From Streptomyces sp. CC228A (GTDB lineage: Bacteria > Actinomycetota > Actinomycetes > Streptomycetales > Streptomycetaceae): a stretch of DNA of 64,000 bases. The translations under genes and the position numbers were made by a program. The stretch covers positions 310,001 to 374,000 of the forward strand of contig NZ_JAJPUI010000005.1 of assembly GCF_021390935.1 (NCBI RefSeq). The letters are read 5' to 3'. This document shows positions 8,785-17,211 of the stretch, piece after piece; positions within the stretch are counted from its first letter, which is position 1, and every line of letters begins with the position of its first letter. The notes below the pieces were generated by a model. That model ran no database searches. It was not told the DNA's origin and was given only the letters and a program-made list of their open reading frames with translations.

Positions 8785-10560
8785 TCAGGTGAGGCGCAGA
8801 GGGGCCTCGGGGCGGATGCCCAAGGTGGTGAGCCAGGTGCGCAGGGGCTTCGGGTCGGCGTCCTCGACGAGCGCCAGCACACCGGACGACACCTCGGCAC
8901 GGGCGGCCGCGCCGGCTCCGTCGACCAGCAGTGTCGGCCCGTCCAGCCAGTCCAGGCCCGGCGCCGCGCCGGCCGTGTCCACCGCCGCGCAGCACACCGT
9001 GGCCGTCACGTGGTCGGCCAGCAGGTCCCGCCCGGTACGCGGCGGCTGAAGCGGCACGAGTGGCAGGTCGCCCCCGTCCGGGAGGAGCAGCGCCTCGGGG
9101 CCCGGCGACCCGGGATGCGCGTCGCGGTCGGCGTGCCGGGCGTCCGCCGCACCGGCCGCGCCGGCCCGTGCTGCCTCGCGCGCGGCGTCCTCCCGGGCGG
9201 CGTCCTCCCGCGCGACCTCCGCGGTGAGCGCCGCAGCCAGCAGGTCACCGTCCGGCGCGGCGGCCAGATGGGCGAAGACCCGCTCCAGCGTCGGCGCCTC
9301 GGGCGCCCCCAGCCGGTCCAGCGCGCGGTGCAGGCGCGCGGCCTCGGTCCGCCACTTCCGGTCGACGACCTCCCGCGGGTACTCCTGCCAGTCAACCGGT
9401 GCCCAGTCAGGCCCCGTCTGCGCGGGCCCGCCGTGGAAGAGCCGGGCCGCCAGCAGGGAGGCCGCCTCGTCGACGAGCCCCGGTTCCTCCAGCAGGTCGC
9501 AGGCCGGCCGCTCGCCGAGCCGGGACGTGTACCCCTCGGCGAGCCGGTCGCGCCGGGACAGTTCGGTGAGCGCCGCCACCACCCCGGCGTCCAGCCGGGA
9601 CGGCCAGCGGCCCATGCGCCAGGCGGGCAGCGCCACGCGGGTCAGCAGGCGGTCCCAGCCCGCGTAGGCGAGGCCGACCTGCTCCTGCGCGACGATCCGG
9701 AGGCCGTAGTCGACGGCCTGGGCCCGCTCCGATGCGGCCGCCGCGACGCCCCGCTCCATCTCGGCCGCGTGCCCGCGCACCGCCGACAGCATCGGCCGGG
9801 CGACCGCTCCGGCGGCCCGCGCCCCCAGCCGCCGTACGGCGCCGAGACCGGGCCTGGCCGCAAGCGCGACCGCGGCGTCCAGGCCGCGCACGAAGCGGCG
9901 GGCCGCGGCTATGTCCGGCTGCACGGACGCGCCCGTACCGGCCACGACGGGCGCAAGCACGGCCCGCAGCTCTCCCACGCGCATCCACCACAGGAACGGC
10001 GAACCTATGACGAGCACCGGCGCCGCCGCCGGCCCGGAGGGGCCGTCGCCGTCCGCACGGGACCCGCCGCCGTGCACGGAGGGGCCCGCGCGGTCCTCCA
10101 GCCAGCTGTCGCAGTCCGGGGTCAGCGCTATCGCCGAGGGCGCGGGCACCGAAAGCCTGGTGGCGAGGTCCCGCACCATCCGGTACAGGTCGGGCGCCGA
10201 CGCCTCGGCGATCTCCACCGTGGGGGTCTGCGCGGGGCGGGCCTGGGCGATCACGGCCGCGGCACCCGCGGCCACCGCCAGCACCGCCACGGCGACGACC
10301 ACCATGACGCGGCGGGCGACGTCCCAGCCGGGACCGGTCAGGTGGCCGCTCACCCCGCCGGAGAGCAGGACGACCGCCACCGCGGCGGGCAGGAGGGCCA
10401 CGGCCCACGCCCTGCCGCGCACCCGGAGCACGGCGAGAGCCCGGGCGCGTGCCGCGCGGGCACCCCGTTCCTCACCCATGGCGTTCGGAGAACCCGGGAA
10501 CGCCCGCGAACCCGAGGTCCCCGCGGCGCCCCTGTCCTTGCGGAAGCCGGAACCGAACAC
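8785..10560 (-). CDS. Membrane protein resembling a degenerate M48 peptidase
   Basis: 591 aa. Two hydrophobic helices lie near residues 50-105, followed by a cytoplasmic or periplasmic body. The order of elements recalls M48 peptidases: a segment like LATRLSVPAPSAIALTP, then VLVIGSPFLWW, then GELRAVLAPVVAGTG. In active M48 enzymes the last would be ELRAVLAHELGH; here HExxH is missing, so catalysis by that mechanism is unlikely. The GTG at 10560 has GGAGGGGG upstream at rather long spacing; ATG at 10479 is an alternative start. It stands between the dimethylformamidase-like gene and purD, on the same strand as both. Confidence 0.65.
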   Translation of the reverse strand: MFGSGFRKDRGAAGTSGSRAFPGSPNAMGEERGARAARARALAVLRVRGRAWAVALLPAAVAVVLLSGGVSGHLTGPGWDVARRVMVVVAVAVLAVAAGAAAVIAQARPAQTPTVEIAEASAPDLYRMVRDLATRLSVPAPSAIALTPDCDSWLEDRAGPSVHGGGSRADGDGPSGPAAAPVLVIGSPFLWWMRVGELRAVLAPVVAGTGASVQPDIAAARRFVRGLDAAVALAARPGLGAVRRLGARAAGAVARPMLSAVRGHAAEMERGVAAAASERAQAVDYGLRIVAQEQVGLAYAGWDRLLTRVALPAWRMGRWPSRLDAGVVAALTELSRRDRLAEGYTSRLGERPACDLLEEPGLVDEAASLLAARLFHGGPAQTGPDWAPVDWQEYPREVVDRKWRTEAARLHRALDRLGAPEAPTLERVFAHLAAAPDGDLLAAALTAEVAREDAAREDAAREAARAGAAGAADARHADRDAHPGSPGPEALLLPDGGDLPLVPLQPPRTGRDLLADHVTATVCCAAVDTAGAAPGLDWLDGPTLLVDGAGAAARAEVSSGVLALVEDADPKPLRTWLTTLGIRPEAPLRLT

Positions 10561-10804
10561 AGCCGTACGTCACCCCCTCCAGCCCTGTGGCAGACGGCCC
10601 TGCGCGGGCCCGCTGCCTGCGGCGGATTTGCTCACTCCCCCACTGTGACACCCGCCACTGACATCGCAATGCCGGTGGGCCAAGTGCCGGAACGCCTGCG
10701 CGGCACCCTAGTTGGGGCATCGGCGGGCGTCATCCGGATGGGTGAGTCGTCACTCGATGGAATGGCTTTGGCGAGAGGTGCGACGGCTGTGCGAGGCCCG
10801 CGGT

Positions 10805-11140
10805 TCACTTGCGGCGGCCCGCCGACCGGCGGCCCGCCGACCGGCGGTCGGCCCGCGCGGCTCCGGACGTCCCGGCAGCGCGGCATGAGCTGGGGTTCAG
10901 CGACTGCGGCAGCCCGCACGCGGCGGATCCGTCAGCGGCTCGTTCCGGCCCCCCTGTGCCGGAACGGTAGGGGCCGTGCGGCTGCCCCGGCGGCTCCGGC
11001 GGCTCCCGCGGTCGGGGAGGCTTCTGCGGCTCCGGCGTCTCCGGCGTTCCTGGCGGGTTCGGCGGCTCCGGCGGGCCCGGCGGCACCGGGCAGGCCCGCC
11101 TGTCCGGCGGCGGGAACCACTGACCGTGAGGATTGGCCAT
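10805..11140 (-). CDS. Hypothetical proline-rich protein
   Basis: A possible 111-residue protein starting MANPHGQWFPPP with a long Pro/Glu/Gly-rich middle and an Arg-rich tail. It begins just after a strong hairpin that would end purD transcription. The ribosome-binding site is weak and the same DNA reads as Gly/Ala collagen-like sequence in another frame, so this may be non-coding repeat DNA. No function can be assigned. Confidence 0.25.
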   Translation of the reverse strand: MANPHGQWFPPPDRRACPVPPGPPEPPNPPGTPETPEPQKPPRPREPPEPPGQPHGPYRSGTGGPERAADGSAACGLPQSLNPSSCRAAGTSGAARADRRSAGRRSAGRRK

Positions 11141-11180
11141 GGCATCGCCTGAAGGCCTGACTCGCCCAGGCGAAAGACCG

Positions 11181-11212
11181 GCGGCGGGCCCCCCAAGACG
11201 GGGGCCCGCCGC
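11181..11212 (-). terminator. Strong hairpin terminator downstream of purD
   Basis: Perfect 13-bp inverted repeat GCGGCGGGCCCCC / GGGGGCCCGCCGC with a six-base loop, about 145 bases beyond the purD stop. Two copies of GGGAGCACCGGCAGGGGCCCGCC lie between it and purD (about 11289-11343). Confidence 0.75.
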
Positions 11213-11355
11213 ATCCGGCCCACAGGAGGAGGACCCGTCTGGCCGGTCCCCGACGGGAGGGCCGGCCACGGCCATGGCCCTCGCAGCGGGGAGCACCGGC
11301 AGGGGCCCGCCCCGCCGGGAGCACCGGCAGGGGCCCGCCCGCCCGGGTCTGCCGC

Positions 11356-12606
11356 CTACTCGCCCGCGGCCTCGCGGGCGATGTCCGTGCGGTGGTGCGA
11401 ACCCTCCAGGCGGATGCGGCCGACCGCCGTGTACGCGCGCTGCCTGGCCTCCGCGAGGTCCTTGCCCGTCGCGGTGACCGACAGGACGCGGCCGCCGGCG
11501 CTGACCACGTGGTCGCCGTCCCGCTTGGTCCCGGCGTGCAGGACGTACGTGTGCGGGGCGTCGAGCTCCGCGACCTCGTCCAGACCGGTGACGGGGTCGC
11601 CGGTGCGCGGCGCCGCCGGGTAGTGCTCCGCGGCGACGACCACCGTCACGGCGGCCTCGTCGCGCCAGGTCAGCGGCGGCTCCGCGTCGAGCGTGCCGTT
11701 CGCGGCGTTCAGCAGGACGCGGGCGAGCGGGGTGCGCAGCCGGGCCAGCACGACCTGGGTCTCCGGGTCGCCGAAGCGCGCGTTGAACTCGATCACGCGG
11801 ACGCCGCGGCCGGTCAGGGCGAGACCCGCGTACAGCAGGCCGGAGAACGGCGTGCCGCGGCGGCGCAGTTCGTCGACGGTCGGCTGGAGGACGGTGTCCA
11901 TGACCTCGTCGACCAGCTTCGGCTCGGCCCACGGCAGGGGCGAGTAGGCACCCATGCCGCCGGTGTTCGGGCCCTCGTCGCCGTCGTGGGCCCGCTTGAA
12001 GTCCTGGGCGGGGGTCAGCGGCAGCACGGTCGTGCCGTCGGTGATCGCGAAGAGGGAGACCTCGGGCCCGTCGAGGTACTCCTCGATCACCACCCGCTCG
12101 CAGGAGAGCGCGTGCGCGCGGGCCTGCTCGACGTCGCCGGTGACGACGACGCCCTTGCCGGCCGCGAGGCCGTCGTCCTTGACGACGTACGGGGCGCCGA
12201 AGGCGTCGAGCGCCTCGTCGATCTCCTCGGGCGTCGTGCAGACGTAGCTGCGGGCGGTGGGCACCCCGGCGGCGGCCATGACGTCCTTCGCGAACGCCTT
12301 GGAGCCCTCCAGCCGGGCGGCCTCCCGCGACGGGCCGAAGCAGGGGATGCCGGTGGCGCGCACGGCGTCGGCGACGCCCGCGACGAGCGGGGCCTCCGGG
12401 CCGACGACGACGAGGTCGGCGCCCAGGTCGCGGGCCAGGCCGGCCACGGCTGCGCCGTCGAGGGCGTCCACCTGGTGGAGCTCGGCGACGTCCGCGATTC
12501 CGGCGTTGCCGGGCGCGCAGTGCAGAGCGGTGACGTCGGGATCGAGGGAGAGGGAGCGGCACAGGGCGTGTTCGCGGGCGCCGCCGCCGATGACGAGGAC
12601 CTTCAC
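11356..12606 (-). CDS. purD: Phosphoribosylamine-glycine ligase
   Basis: ATP-grasp enzyme that joins glycine to 5-phosphoribosylamine, giving GAR in purine synthesis. 416 aa, the usual length. Recognisable elements: MKVLVIGGGAREHAL at the N-terminus, VVGPEAPLVAGVAD, the ATP-grasp core APYVVKDDGLAAGKGV, EEYLDGPEVSLFA, PNTGGMGAYSP and VIEFNARFGDPETQ. The ATG at 12606 gives the conserved start. dnaX ends about 60 bases upstream on the same strand. A strong terminator lies downstream. Confidence 0.98.
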   Translation of the reverse strand: MKVLVIGGGAREHALCRSLSLDPDVTALHCAPGNAGIADVAELHQVDALDGAAVAGLARDLGADLVVVGPEAPLVAGVADAVRATGIPCFGPSREAARLEGSKAFAKDVMAAAGVPTARSYVCTTPEEIDEALDAFGAPYVVKDDGLAAGKGVVVTGDVEQARAHALSCERVVIEEYLDGPEVSLFAITDGTTVLPLTPAQDFKRAHDGDEGPNTGGMGAYSPLPWAEPKLVDEVMDTVLQPTVDELRRRGTPFSGLLYAGLALTGRGVRVIEFNARFGDPETQVVLARLRTPLARVLLNAANGTLDAEPPLTWRDEAAVTVVVAAEHYPAAPRTGDPVTGLDEVAELDAPHTYVLHAGTKRDGDHVVSAGGRVLSVTATGKDLAEARQRAYTAVGRIRLEGSHHRTDIAREAAGE

Positions 12607-12667
12607 GCCAGCCAGGGTAGCCCGGAGCCCGCCCCGCCCTTTGTGCGGGCCGCCGACCGGGACGCCC

Positions 12668-14945
12668 TCACTCGTTCGTGTATTCGTCCAGGACGGTGGC
12701 GCCGAGCTCTCGGACGATCAGCTCGTGGCTGGAGAGCGCCGACTCGACGAGGTCGGGGTCGTCCTCTTCCGGTACGTCGTCCTCGGGTGCGACCTGCCGG
12801 GGCGCGGGCGGCGGTGGCGGCTCGTACGCGGGCTGCGGCTCGGCGGCGCGCGGCCCGCCGCGGGCGGCGCCCGGGCCGGGTGCGGGCTGCTGCGCCGCAG
12901 GAGCCTGCCCGGACTGCGACGCGGTGGTCTGCGGTCCGGACTGCGGGGGTGGCGGGGCGGCGGGCCCGGGGGCGCTCGGCTGCGGTGCGGCGGGCGGCGG
13001 GGCGGGGGCGGGGCGGCCACCGCCGTATCCGCCCGGGGAGGCGGGGCCGGGGGCGCCGCCGCCGGACGGGTCGACGATGGCCTCGACCTTCCACTGGACG
13101 TGGAACTGCTCGGCGAGGACCTGCCGCAGCACGTCCTCGCTGCCGCTGCTCAGGAAGTTGTCCCGGGCGCCCGCGTTGAGGAAGCCGAGCTGGAGGGTCG
13201 TGCCGTCGAAGCCGACGATCTGGGCGTTCTGGCTGAGCAGGATCCAGGTGAAGCGGCGGCGGTTCTTGACGGCTTCGAGCACGCCCGGCCACATGTTCCG
13301 CACCTGAGCGGCGCCCTGGGCCGCTTCGGGGGCCACCGCATGGGCGGCGGGCTGCGGCGCGGACGGGGCGGCGTGCGGCTGCGGGGCGGCCGGCCGCCCC
13401 TGCCCGGGCGTGGCGGCGGACGGCCACCCTCCGGGCTGGCGCGCGCTGCCCGTACCGGCACCGGCACCGGGTGCGGCGGCGGTGGGCCAGGCGCCGGGCG
13501 TGCGGGGAGCCGGGGCGGCCGCAGGCGCATCGGCGGGCGCGGGGGCGGCCGCGACGGGAGCGGGAGCCGGGGCGGGCGGCGCGGTGGGCGGCGCGGTGGG
13601 CGCGGGACCGGGGGCCTGGGCGGGGCCGGGCGCGGGGGCGACCGTTCCGGCCGTACCGGCGGGCTGGGCGGCGGGCGTGACGGGGGCGCGGCGGGCGGCG
13701 GCGCGGCGGGCCCGGCCGCGTCCGGCACGTGGGCGCCGGGCCCCGGGACGTACCCCATGGCGGGGCCCGGGCCGGGGTCTGGAAGTGGGCGCCGCGCTCC
13801 AGGCGCTCCAGCCGCGCCTGCAGCGACCGCTCGTCGTCGTAGGCGGCGGGCAGCAGGACGCGCGCGCAGATCAGCTCCAGCTGGAGGCGCGGCGAGGTGG
13901 CGCCGCGCATCTCGGTGAGCCCGGTGTTGACGAGGTCGGCGGCCCGGCTGAGCTCGGCGGCGCCGAACGTCGACGCCTGCGCCTGCATCCGCTCGACGAC
14001 CTCCGCGGGCCCGTCGATGAGCCCCTTCTCCGCGGCGTCCGGCACGGCGGCGAGGATCACGAGGTCCCGCAGCCGCTCCAGCAGGTCGGCGACGAACCGC
14101 CGCGGGTCGTTGCCGCCCTCGACGACCCGGTCGACGACCTCGAAGGCCGCCGCGCCGTCGCCCGTGGCGAACGCCTCGACGACGGAGTCGAGCAGCGAAC
14201 CGTCGGTGTACCCGAGGAGGGAGGTGGCCATGGCGTACGTCACACCGTCCTCGCCGGCACCGGCGAGGAGCTGGTCCATGACGGACATGGAGTCACGGAC
14301 GGACCCGGCACCGGCCCGCACCACGAGCGGGAGCACCCCGTCCTCCACGGGGATGTCCTCCTGCCCGCACACCTGGGCCAGGTAGTCCCGCAGCGTGCCG
14401 GGCGGGACGAGCCGGAACGGGTAGTGGTGGGTCCGCGACCGGATGGTGCCGATGACCTTCTCGGGCTCGGTGGTCGCGAAGATGAACTTCAGGTGCTCCG
14501 GCGGCTCCTCGACCACCTTCAGCAGGGCGTTGAAGCCCGCCGAGGTGACCATGTGCGCCTCGTCGATGATGTAGATCTTGTACCGGCTGCCCGCGGGCCC
14601 GAAGAAGGCCTTCTCCCGCAGGTCGCGGGCGTCGTCGACACCGCCGTGGGAGGCCGCGTCGATCTCGATCACGTCGATGGACCCCGGCCCGTTCCGCGCG
14701 AGGTCCCGGCAGGACCGGCACTCCCCGCAGGGCGTGGGCGTCGGCCCCTGCTCGCAGTTCAGGCACCGGGCGAGGATGCGGGCACTGGTCGTCTTGCCGC
14801 ACCCGCGGGGACCGCTGAACAGGTACGCGTGGTTGACCCGGTTGTTCCGCAGCGCCTGCTGCAGCGGGTCAGTGACATGCTCCTGCCCGATGACCTCCGC
14901 GAAGGTCTCGGGGCGGTAGCGGCGGTACAGCGCGAGGGACGACAC
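12668..14945 (-). CDS. dnaX: DNA polymerase III subunits gamma and tau (frameshifted in this sequence)
   Basis: Clamp-loader ATPase of the replicase. The N-terminal 390 residues are intact: YRRYRPETFAEVIGQ, Walker A GPRGCGKTT, a four-cysteine zinc module (CLNCEQG...CGECRSC), IIDEAHMVTSAGFNALLK and the arginine-finger region TIRSRTHHY. After HFQTP (near 13780) the frame becomes Arg-rich nonsense. The Pro/Ala linker and the C-terminal domain, with RRFTWILLSQNAQIVGFDG and ending DEYTNE, continue in two other frames. Two added bases, near 13770 and 13720-13735, restore one frame of 760 codons. The gene is essential, so sequence error is likelier than inactivation. GTG at 14945 gives the usual VSSLALYRRYRP start. 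Confidence 0.9.
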
Positions 14946-15002
14946 GCATACGACGATATCGGGCCGCGCTGACAAACGACCCGCCCAAGATCACACACGC
15001 AA

Positions 15003-15095
15003 GCGCCCCCCACGCACCCGCCAGAGCCGACCTACCCTTGCTGCCTTCCGGCCCTGGGGGAGTTCAGTCAGATAGCGCCACGTGAGGGGCTGCGC
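15003..15095 (-). ncRNA. ffs: Signal recognition particle RNA (small, bacterial type)
   Basis: The minus strand carries the SRP domain IV hallmark CCAGGGCCGGAAGGCAGCA followed by AGGGTAGGTCGG, the binding site for Ffh. Flanking arms GCGC..CCCCTCACG and CGTGGGGGGCGC pair to close a long hairpin. It lies about 60 bases upstream of dnaX on the same strand and back to back with tRNA-Ser. The ends are estimated from pairing. Confidence 0.9.
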
Positions 15096-15166
15096 CCAGG
15101 GTACCTGATCGTCCGGCCCGGCAACGAGTTCGCGAGCACTCCCCGGAGTCATGTAATGTTTCCGGC

Positions 15167-15254
15167 GGAGGATTCGCCTAGAGGCCTAGGGCGCACGCTT
15201 GGAAAGCGTGTTGGGGGCAACCCCTCACGAGTTCGAATCTCGTATCCTCCGCCA
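15167..15254 (+). tRNA. tRNA-Ser (anticodon GGA), CCA encoded
   Basis: Long-variable-arm tRNA: acceptor GGAGGAT/ATCCTCC, discriminator G, encoded CCA, anticodon stem CACGC/GCGTG around TTGGAAA (GGA), variable arm TTGGGGGCAACCCCT and T arm GAGTTCGAATCTC. Its 3' half is repeated imperfectly at 16691-16748, so it appears to have served as an integration site. Confidence 0.96.
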
Positions 15255-15272
15255 GTGCCTCACCGGGCACGA

Positions 15273-15312
15273 TGTCGAAGAGCCCCACCGTTCGCGGTGG
15301 GGCCCTTCGACG
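15273..15312 (+). terminator. Terminator after tRNA-Ser
   Basis: Inverted repeat TCGAAG.GCCCCACCG / CGGTGGGGC..CTTCGA around a TTCG tetraloop, about 20 bases past the tRNA. Confidence 0.85.
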
Positions 15313-15377
15313 TGTCTCAGACCTCGTTGTCCTGGTCCTTGTCCGTAGCGACTGTTCCCGGGGCTCCCCAGATGGCC

Positions 15378-16304
15378 TCAGTGATGGGCCAGCTGGCGGA
15401 CGTCCGTGTCCCTGGCCGCGTAGTAGGCGTGCAGGGCGGCTTCGCTGCCGGAGCCCAAGGCAGTCATGATCCGTTGGAACCGGGCGGAGCGGAGGTCTCC
15501 GGCCACGATGACGCGGGGGTGCTGGTCGGTAGGCGGGCAGTATCCGTCCGCACCACGGGTCAGGTCGCCGGGCGGTGCGGTCGGGGCGTTCCCGATGCTG
15601 AGGTAGGCAGCGTTCGCCGCGATCGTGTGCCGTACGCCGTCCTTGCCCACCGCTTCCGCTGATACCGAGGCGCCTTCTGCGGAGGCCAGCGTGAGGTGCT
15701 CGACGGGGAGGAGCATGACGCGGGGGTCTTCGCGAATCTCCTCGATCTTGTACGCGTCAGCCGCCGGGTACGCCACGAGCAGGCGCGTGTCGGTGGTCGG
15801 GTGGGCGCGCAGGAAGGTGCCGATCGGGCGGTCGCCGCCGAGTACGAGGAGGGTGCGGCCCTCGGCATCCTCCGCCTGGGCCTGCCAGAGCGGGGGCAGG
15901 GTGAGGCCGGCGGGGGCTGTGATCCAGGTGACGTCGCGGGGCTGGAGGGCGCCGACGCCGGTGGCGACGACGGCGTACGGAGCGGTGAGACGGGTCCCCG
16001 TGTCGACCGTGACCGTCACCCCGTCCTTGCCGGCCCGGAGATCGGTGACGTACCGGCCGATTTCGAGGCGGCACAGATCCGTGCCCTTGACCTCCGCGAC
16101 GATGGAGTCGGCCAGTTCGGGGCCGCTGGTGTGGCCGCCGAGGACGTTGTTCAGGGCCGGAATCCGGTAGAGGTTGCGGCACAGCCGGTCCCGCTCGATC
16201 AGGATCGAGCGCATGCCCACGCTGGCGGCCATGCGGGCAGCGGCGCAGCCTGCCGGACCGCCGCCGATGATGATCAGGTCGGTGTCGTACAGCGTGTCGG
16301 CCAT
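15378..16304 (-). CDS. Thioredoxin reductase-like FAD-dependent oxidoreductase without CxxC
   Basis: 308 aa flavoprotein. The FAD-binding loop is IIIGGGPAGCAAARMA at residues 10-25, a second nucleotide-binding segment is TLLVLGGDRPIGTF, and the final FAD contact region is RVIVAGDLRSARFQRIMTALGSG. Domain order and length match thioredoxin reductase, but the redox-active CxxC expected near residue 135 is absent (the region reads LPPLWQAQAED). It therefore should not reduce thioredoxin by the usual route; such proteins often act on small-molecule disulfides or as orphan oxidoreductases. It sits inside the tRNA-Ser duplication, 4 bases after a small upstream gene. Confidence 0.8.
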   Translation of the reverse strand: MADTLYDTDLIIIGGGPAGCAAARMAASVGMRSILIERDRLCRNLYRIPALNNVLGGHTSGPELADSIVAEVKGTDLCRLEIGRYVTDLRAGKDGVTVTVDTGTRLTAPYAVVATGVGALQPRDVTWITAPAGLTLPPLWQAQAEDAEGRTLLVLGGDRPIGTFLRAHPTTDTRLLVAYPAADAYKIEEIREDPRVMLLPVEHLTLASAEGASVSAEAVGKDGVRHTIAANAAYLSIGNAPTAPPGDLTRGADGYCPPTDQHPRVIVAGDLRSARFQRIMTALGSGSEAALHAYYAARDTDVRQLAHH

Positions 16305-16308
16305 GGGG

Positions 16309-16707
16309 CTATTCCAGCACCGGGGCTCCGGCGTACGCAGTGAGTCGGCCGATCACGTGGTCGGTGGTGACGAGTCGGCCGGTTCCGAGCAGGCGGCGGG
16401 CGACGAGGAGGCCGGCGTCGCCGGTGCGATGGACCTCGGCGCCGCGGCTGCCGAGTTGCGGGGACTCACCCTCCTGCACGGCGACCACGACTTCGCAGGC
16501 ATCGCCGCGGTAACCGGCCAGCCCCTTCGGTGGTACGGCCCCGAGGGCCGCAAGGAGCCGAGCAGTGGTTGCGGTTCTGGCTGCCTTCACCTCCGTCCGG
16601 GGCTGTCCGGAGAGGGCCGCCCCGAACCCTCCGCCGCTGGTCAAGACGGGTACGGGCCATTCCGGGCCCCGTACGAACAGGTGGGCAGCGGGTGGGGGCG
16701 CCCTCAC
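16309..16707 (-). CDS. Hypothetical protein, probably 5'-truncated
   Basis: 132 codons from a GTG that lies inside the decayed att-like repeat. The C-terminal half (DACEVVVAVQEGESPQL through HVIGRLTAYAGAPVLE) looks like real protein; the N-terminal 35 residues are low-complexity. The stop is 4 bases from the start of the flavoprotein gene, so the two were probably an operon. I recognise no family. The start at the repeat boundary suggests the original 5' end was lost when the element decayed. Confidence 0.45.
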   Translation of the reverse strand: MRAPPPAAHLFVRGPEWPVPVLTSGGGFGAALSGQPRTEVKAARTATTARLLAALGAVPPKGLAGYRGDACEVVVAVQEGESPQLGSRGAEVHRTGDAGLLVARRLLGTGRLVTTDHVIGRLTAYAGAPVLE

Positions 16708-16748
16708 GAGTTCGCATCCCGCATCCTCCGCGAGTGCCTCACCGGGCA
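16691..16748 (+). repeat. Decayed copy of the tRNA-Ser 3' half
   Basis: Matches 15212-15269 with four substitutions and one short gap. Two changes fall in the T arm (TTCGCATCCC for TTCGAATCTC), and the encoded CCA is altered to CGA. It forms the right boundary of the proposed integration remnant. Confidence 0.65.
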
Positions 16749-16749
16749 G

Positions 16750-17136
16750 CTGCCCGAGAAAGGCCGGGTCGCGCCATCACGCCGTTCGTCGGCAAGCATC
16801 CGGCGAATCCGCCGGCAGGGCAGGGGTCGGCGGTGACGGGTGCTCCGCCTTACCGGCCGTGCGCCGCTCGCGCCCCCCACAGCAAAAAACCTACCGCTTG
16901 GTTTTGTCAAGGGGCTTTCTCTGCGCAGCCAGAGGGCCGGCAGGTGACCCACCCGGAAGGGCGAGGGGGATTCACCTCGCTCCGAAGTCGGCCGCGACAT
17001 GGCCGCCCGACCCCCGGATCGCCCTTTCATCGCCAGGTGAGGGCATGCCATTCGAGGTGCGGGGTCGGGGGTCGCCTTGGCGGGGTCGCAGGCCGCCGAC
17101 CCACCCGTCCCTGCGACCGAACCCCCAAGGCCGCCA
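16750..17136. other. Intergenic region with inverted TTGACAAAAC sequences
   Basis: No gene seen. The left copy of TTGACAAAAC reads on the minus strand (16901-16910) and the right copy on the plus strand (17137-17146). The plus-strand copy belongs to a good promoter; the minus-strand copy has no clear -10 partner. Confidence 0.5.
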
Positions 17137-17165
17137 TTGACAAAACAGCTCAGTTGGTTTGTTAT
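17137..17165 (+). promoter_or_regulatory. Near-consensus vegetative promoter for the transketolase operon
   Basis: TTGACA (17137-17142), a 17-base spacer and TGTTAT (17160-17165). The start codon is about 47 bases downstream. Such a close match to the HrdB/sigma-70 consensus is uncommon in this GC-rich window. Confidence 0.75.
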
Positions 17166-17211
17166 GGCGTCGGCTGACCGGGGAGACGGCTTCGTTTCGG
17201 AGGGATCGAGC

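Larger units (their letters stand above)
15212..16748. mobile_element. Putative integration remnant at tRNA-Ser (att-like duplication)
   Basis: Bases 15222-15269 (tRNA 3' part plus 15 bases beyond it) match 16701-16748 at 44 of 48 positions in the same orientation. With a small gap the match extends left through TGGGGGC of the variable arm. A duplicated tRNA 3' end is the classic footprint of site-specific integration. The enclosed 1.4 kb holds a flavoprotein gene and one truncated-looking gene but no integrase, so this is a decayed or mostly deleted element. Confidence 0.55.

Noticed and set aside
10632..10919. 95-codon minus-strand frame upstream of the M48-like gene
   Set aside because: Arises from GGCCCGCCGACC repeats, lacks a credible start site, and overlaps another doubtful frame.
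13720..13780. Programmed frameshift in dnaX
   Set aside because: No slippery A-rich heptamer; two separate shifts would be needed and other unrelated genes show the same defect.
16883..16910. Minus-strand promoter from TTGACAAAAC
   Set aside because: A good -35 is present but no acceptable -10 lies at 16-18 bases.
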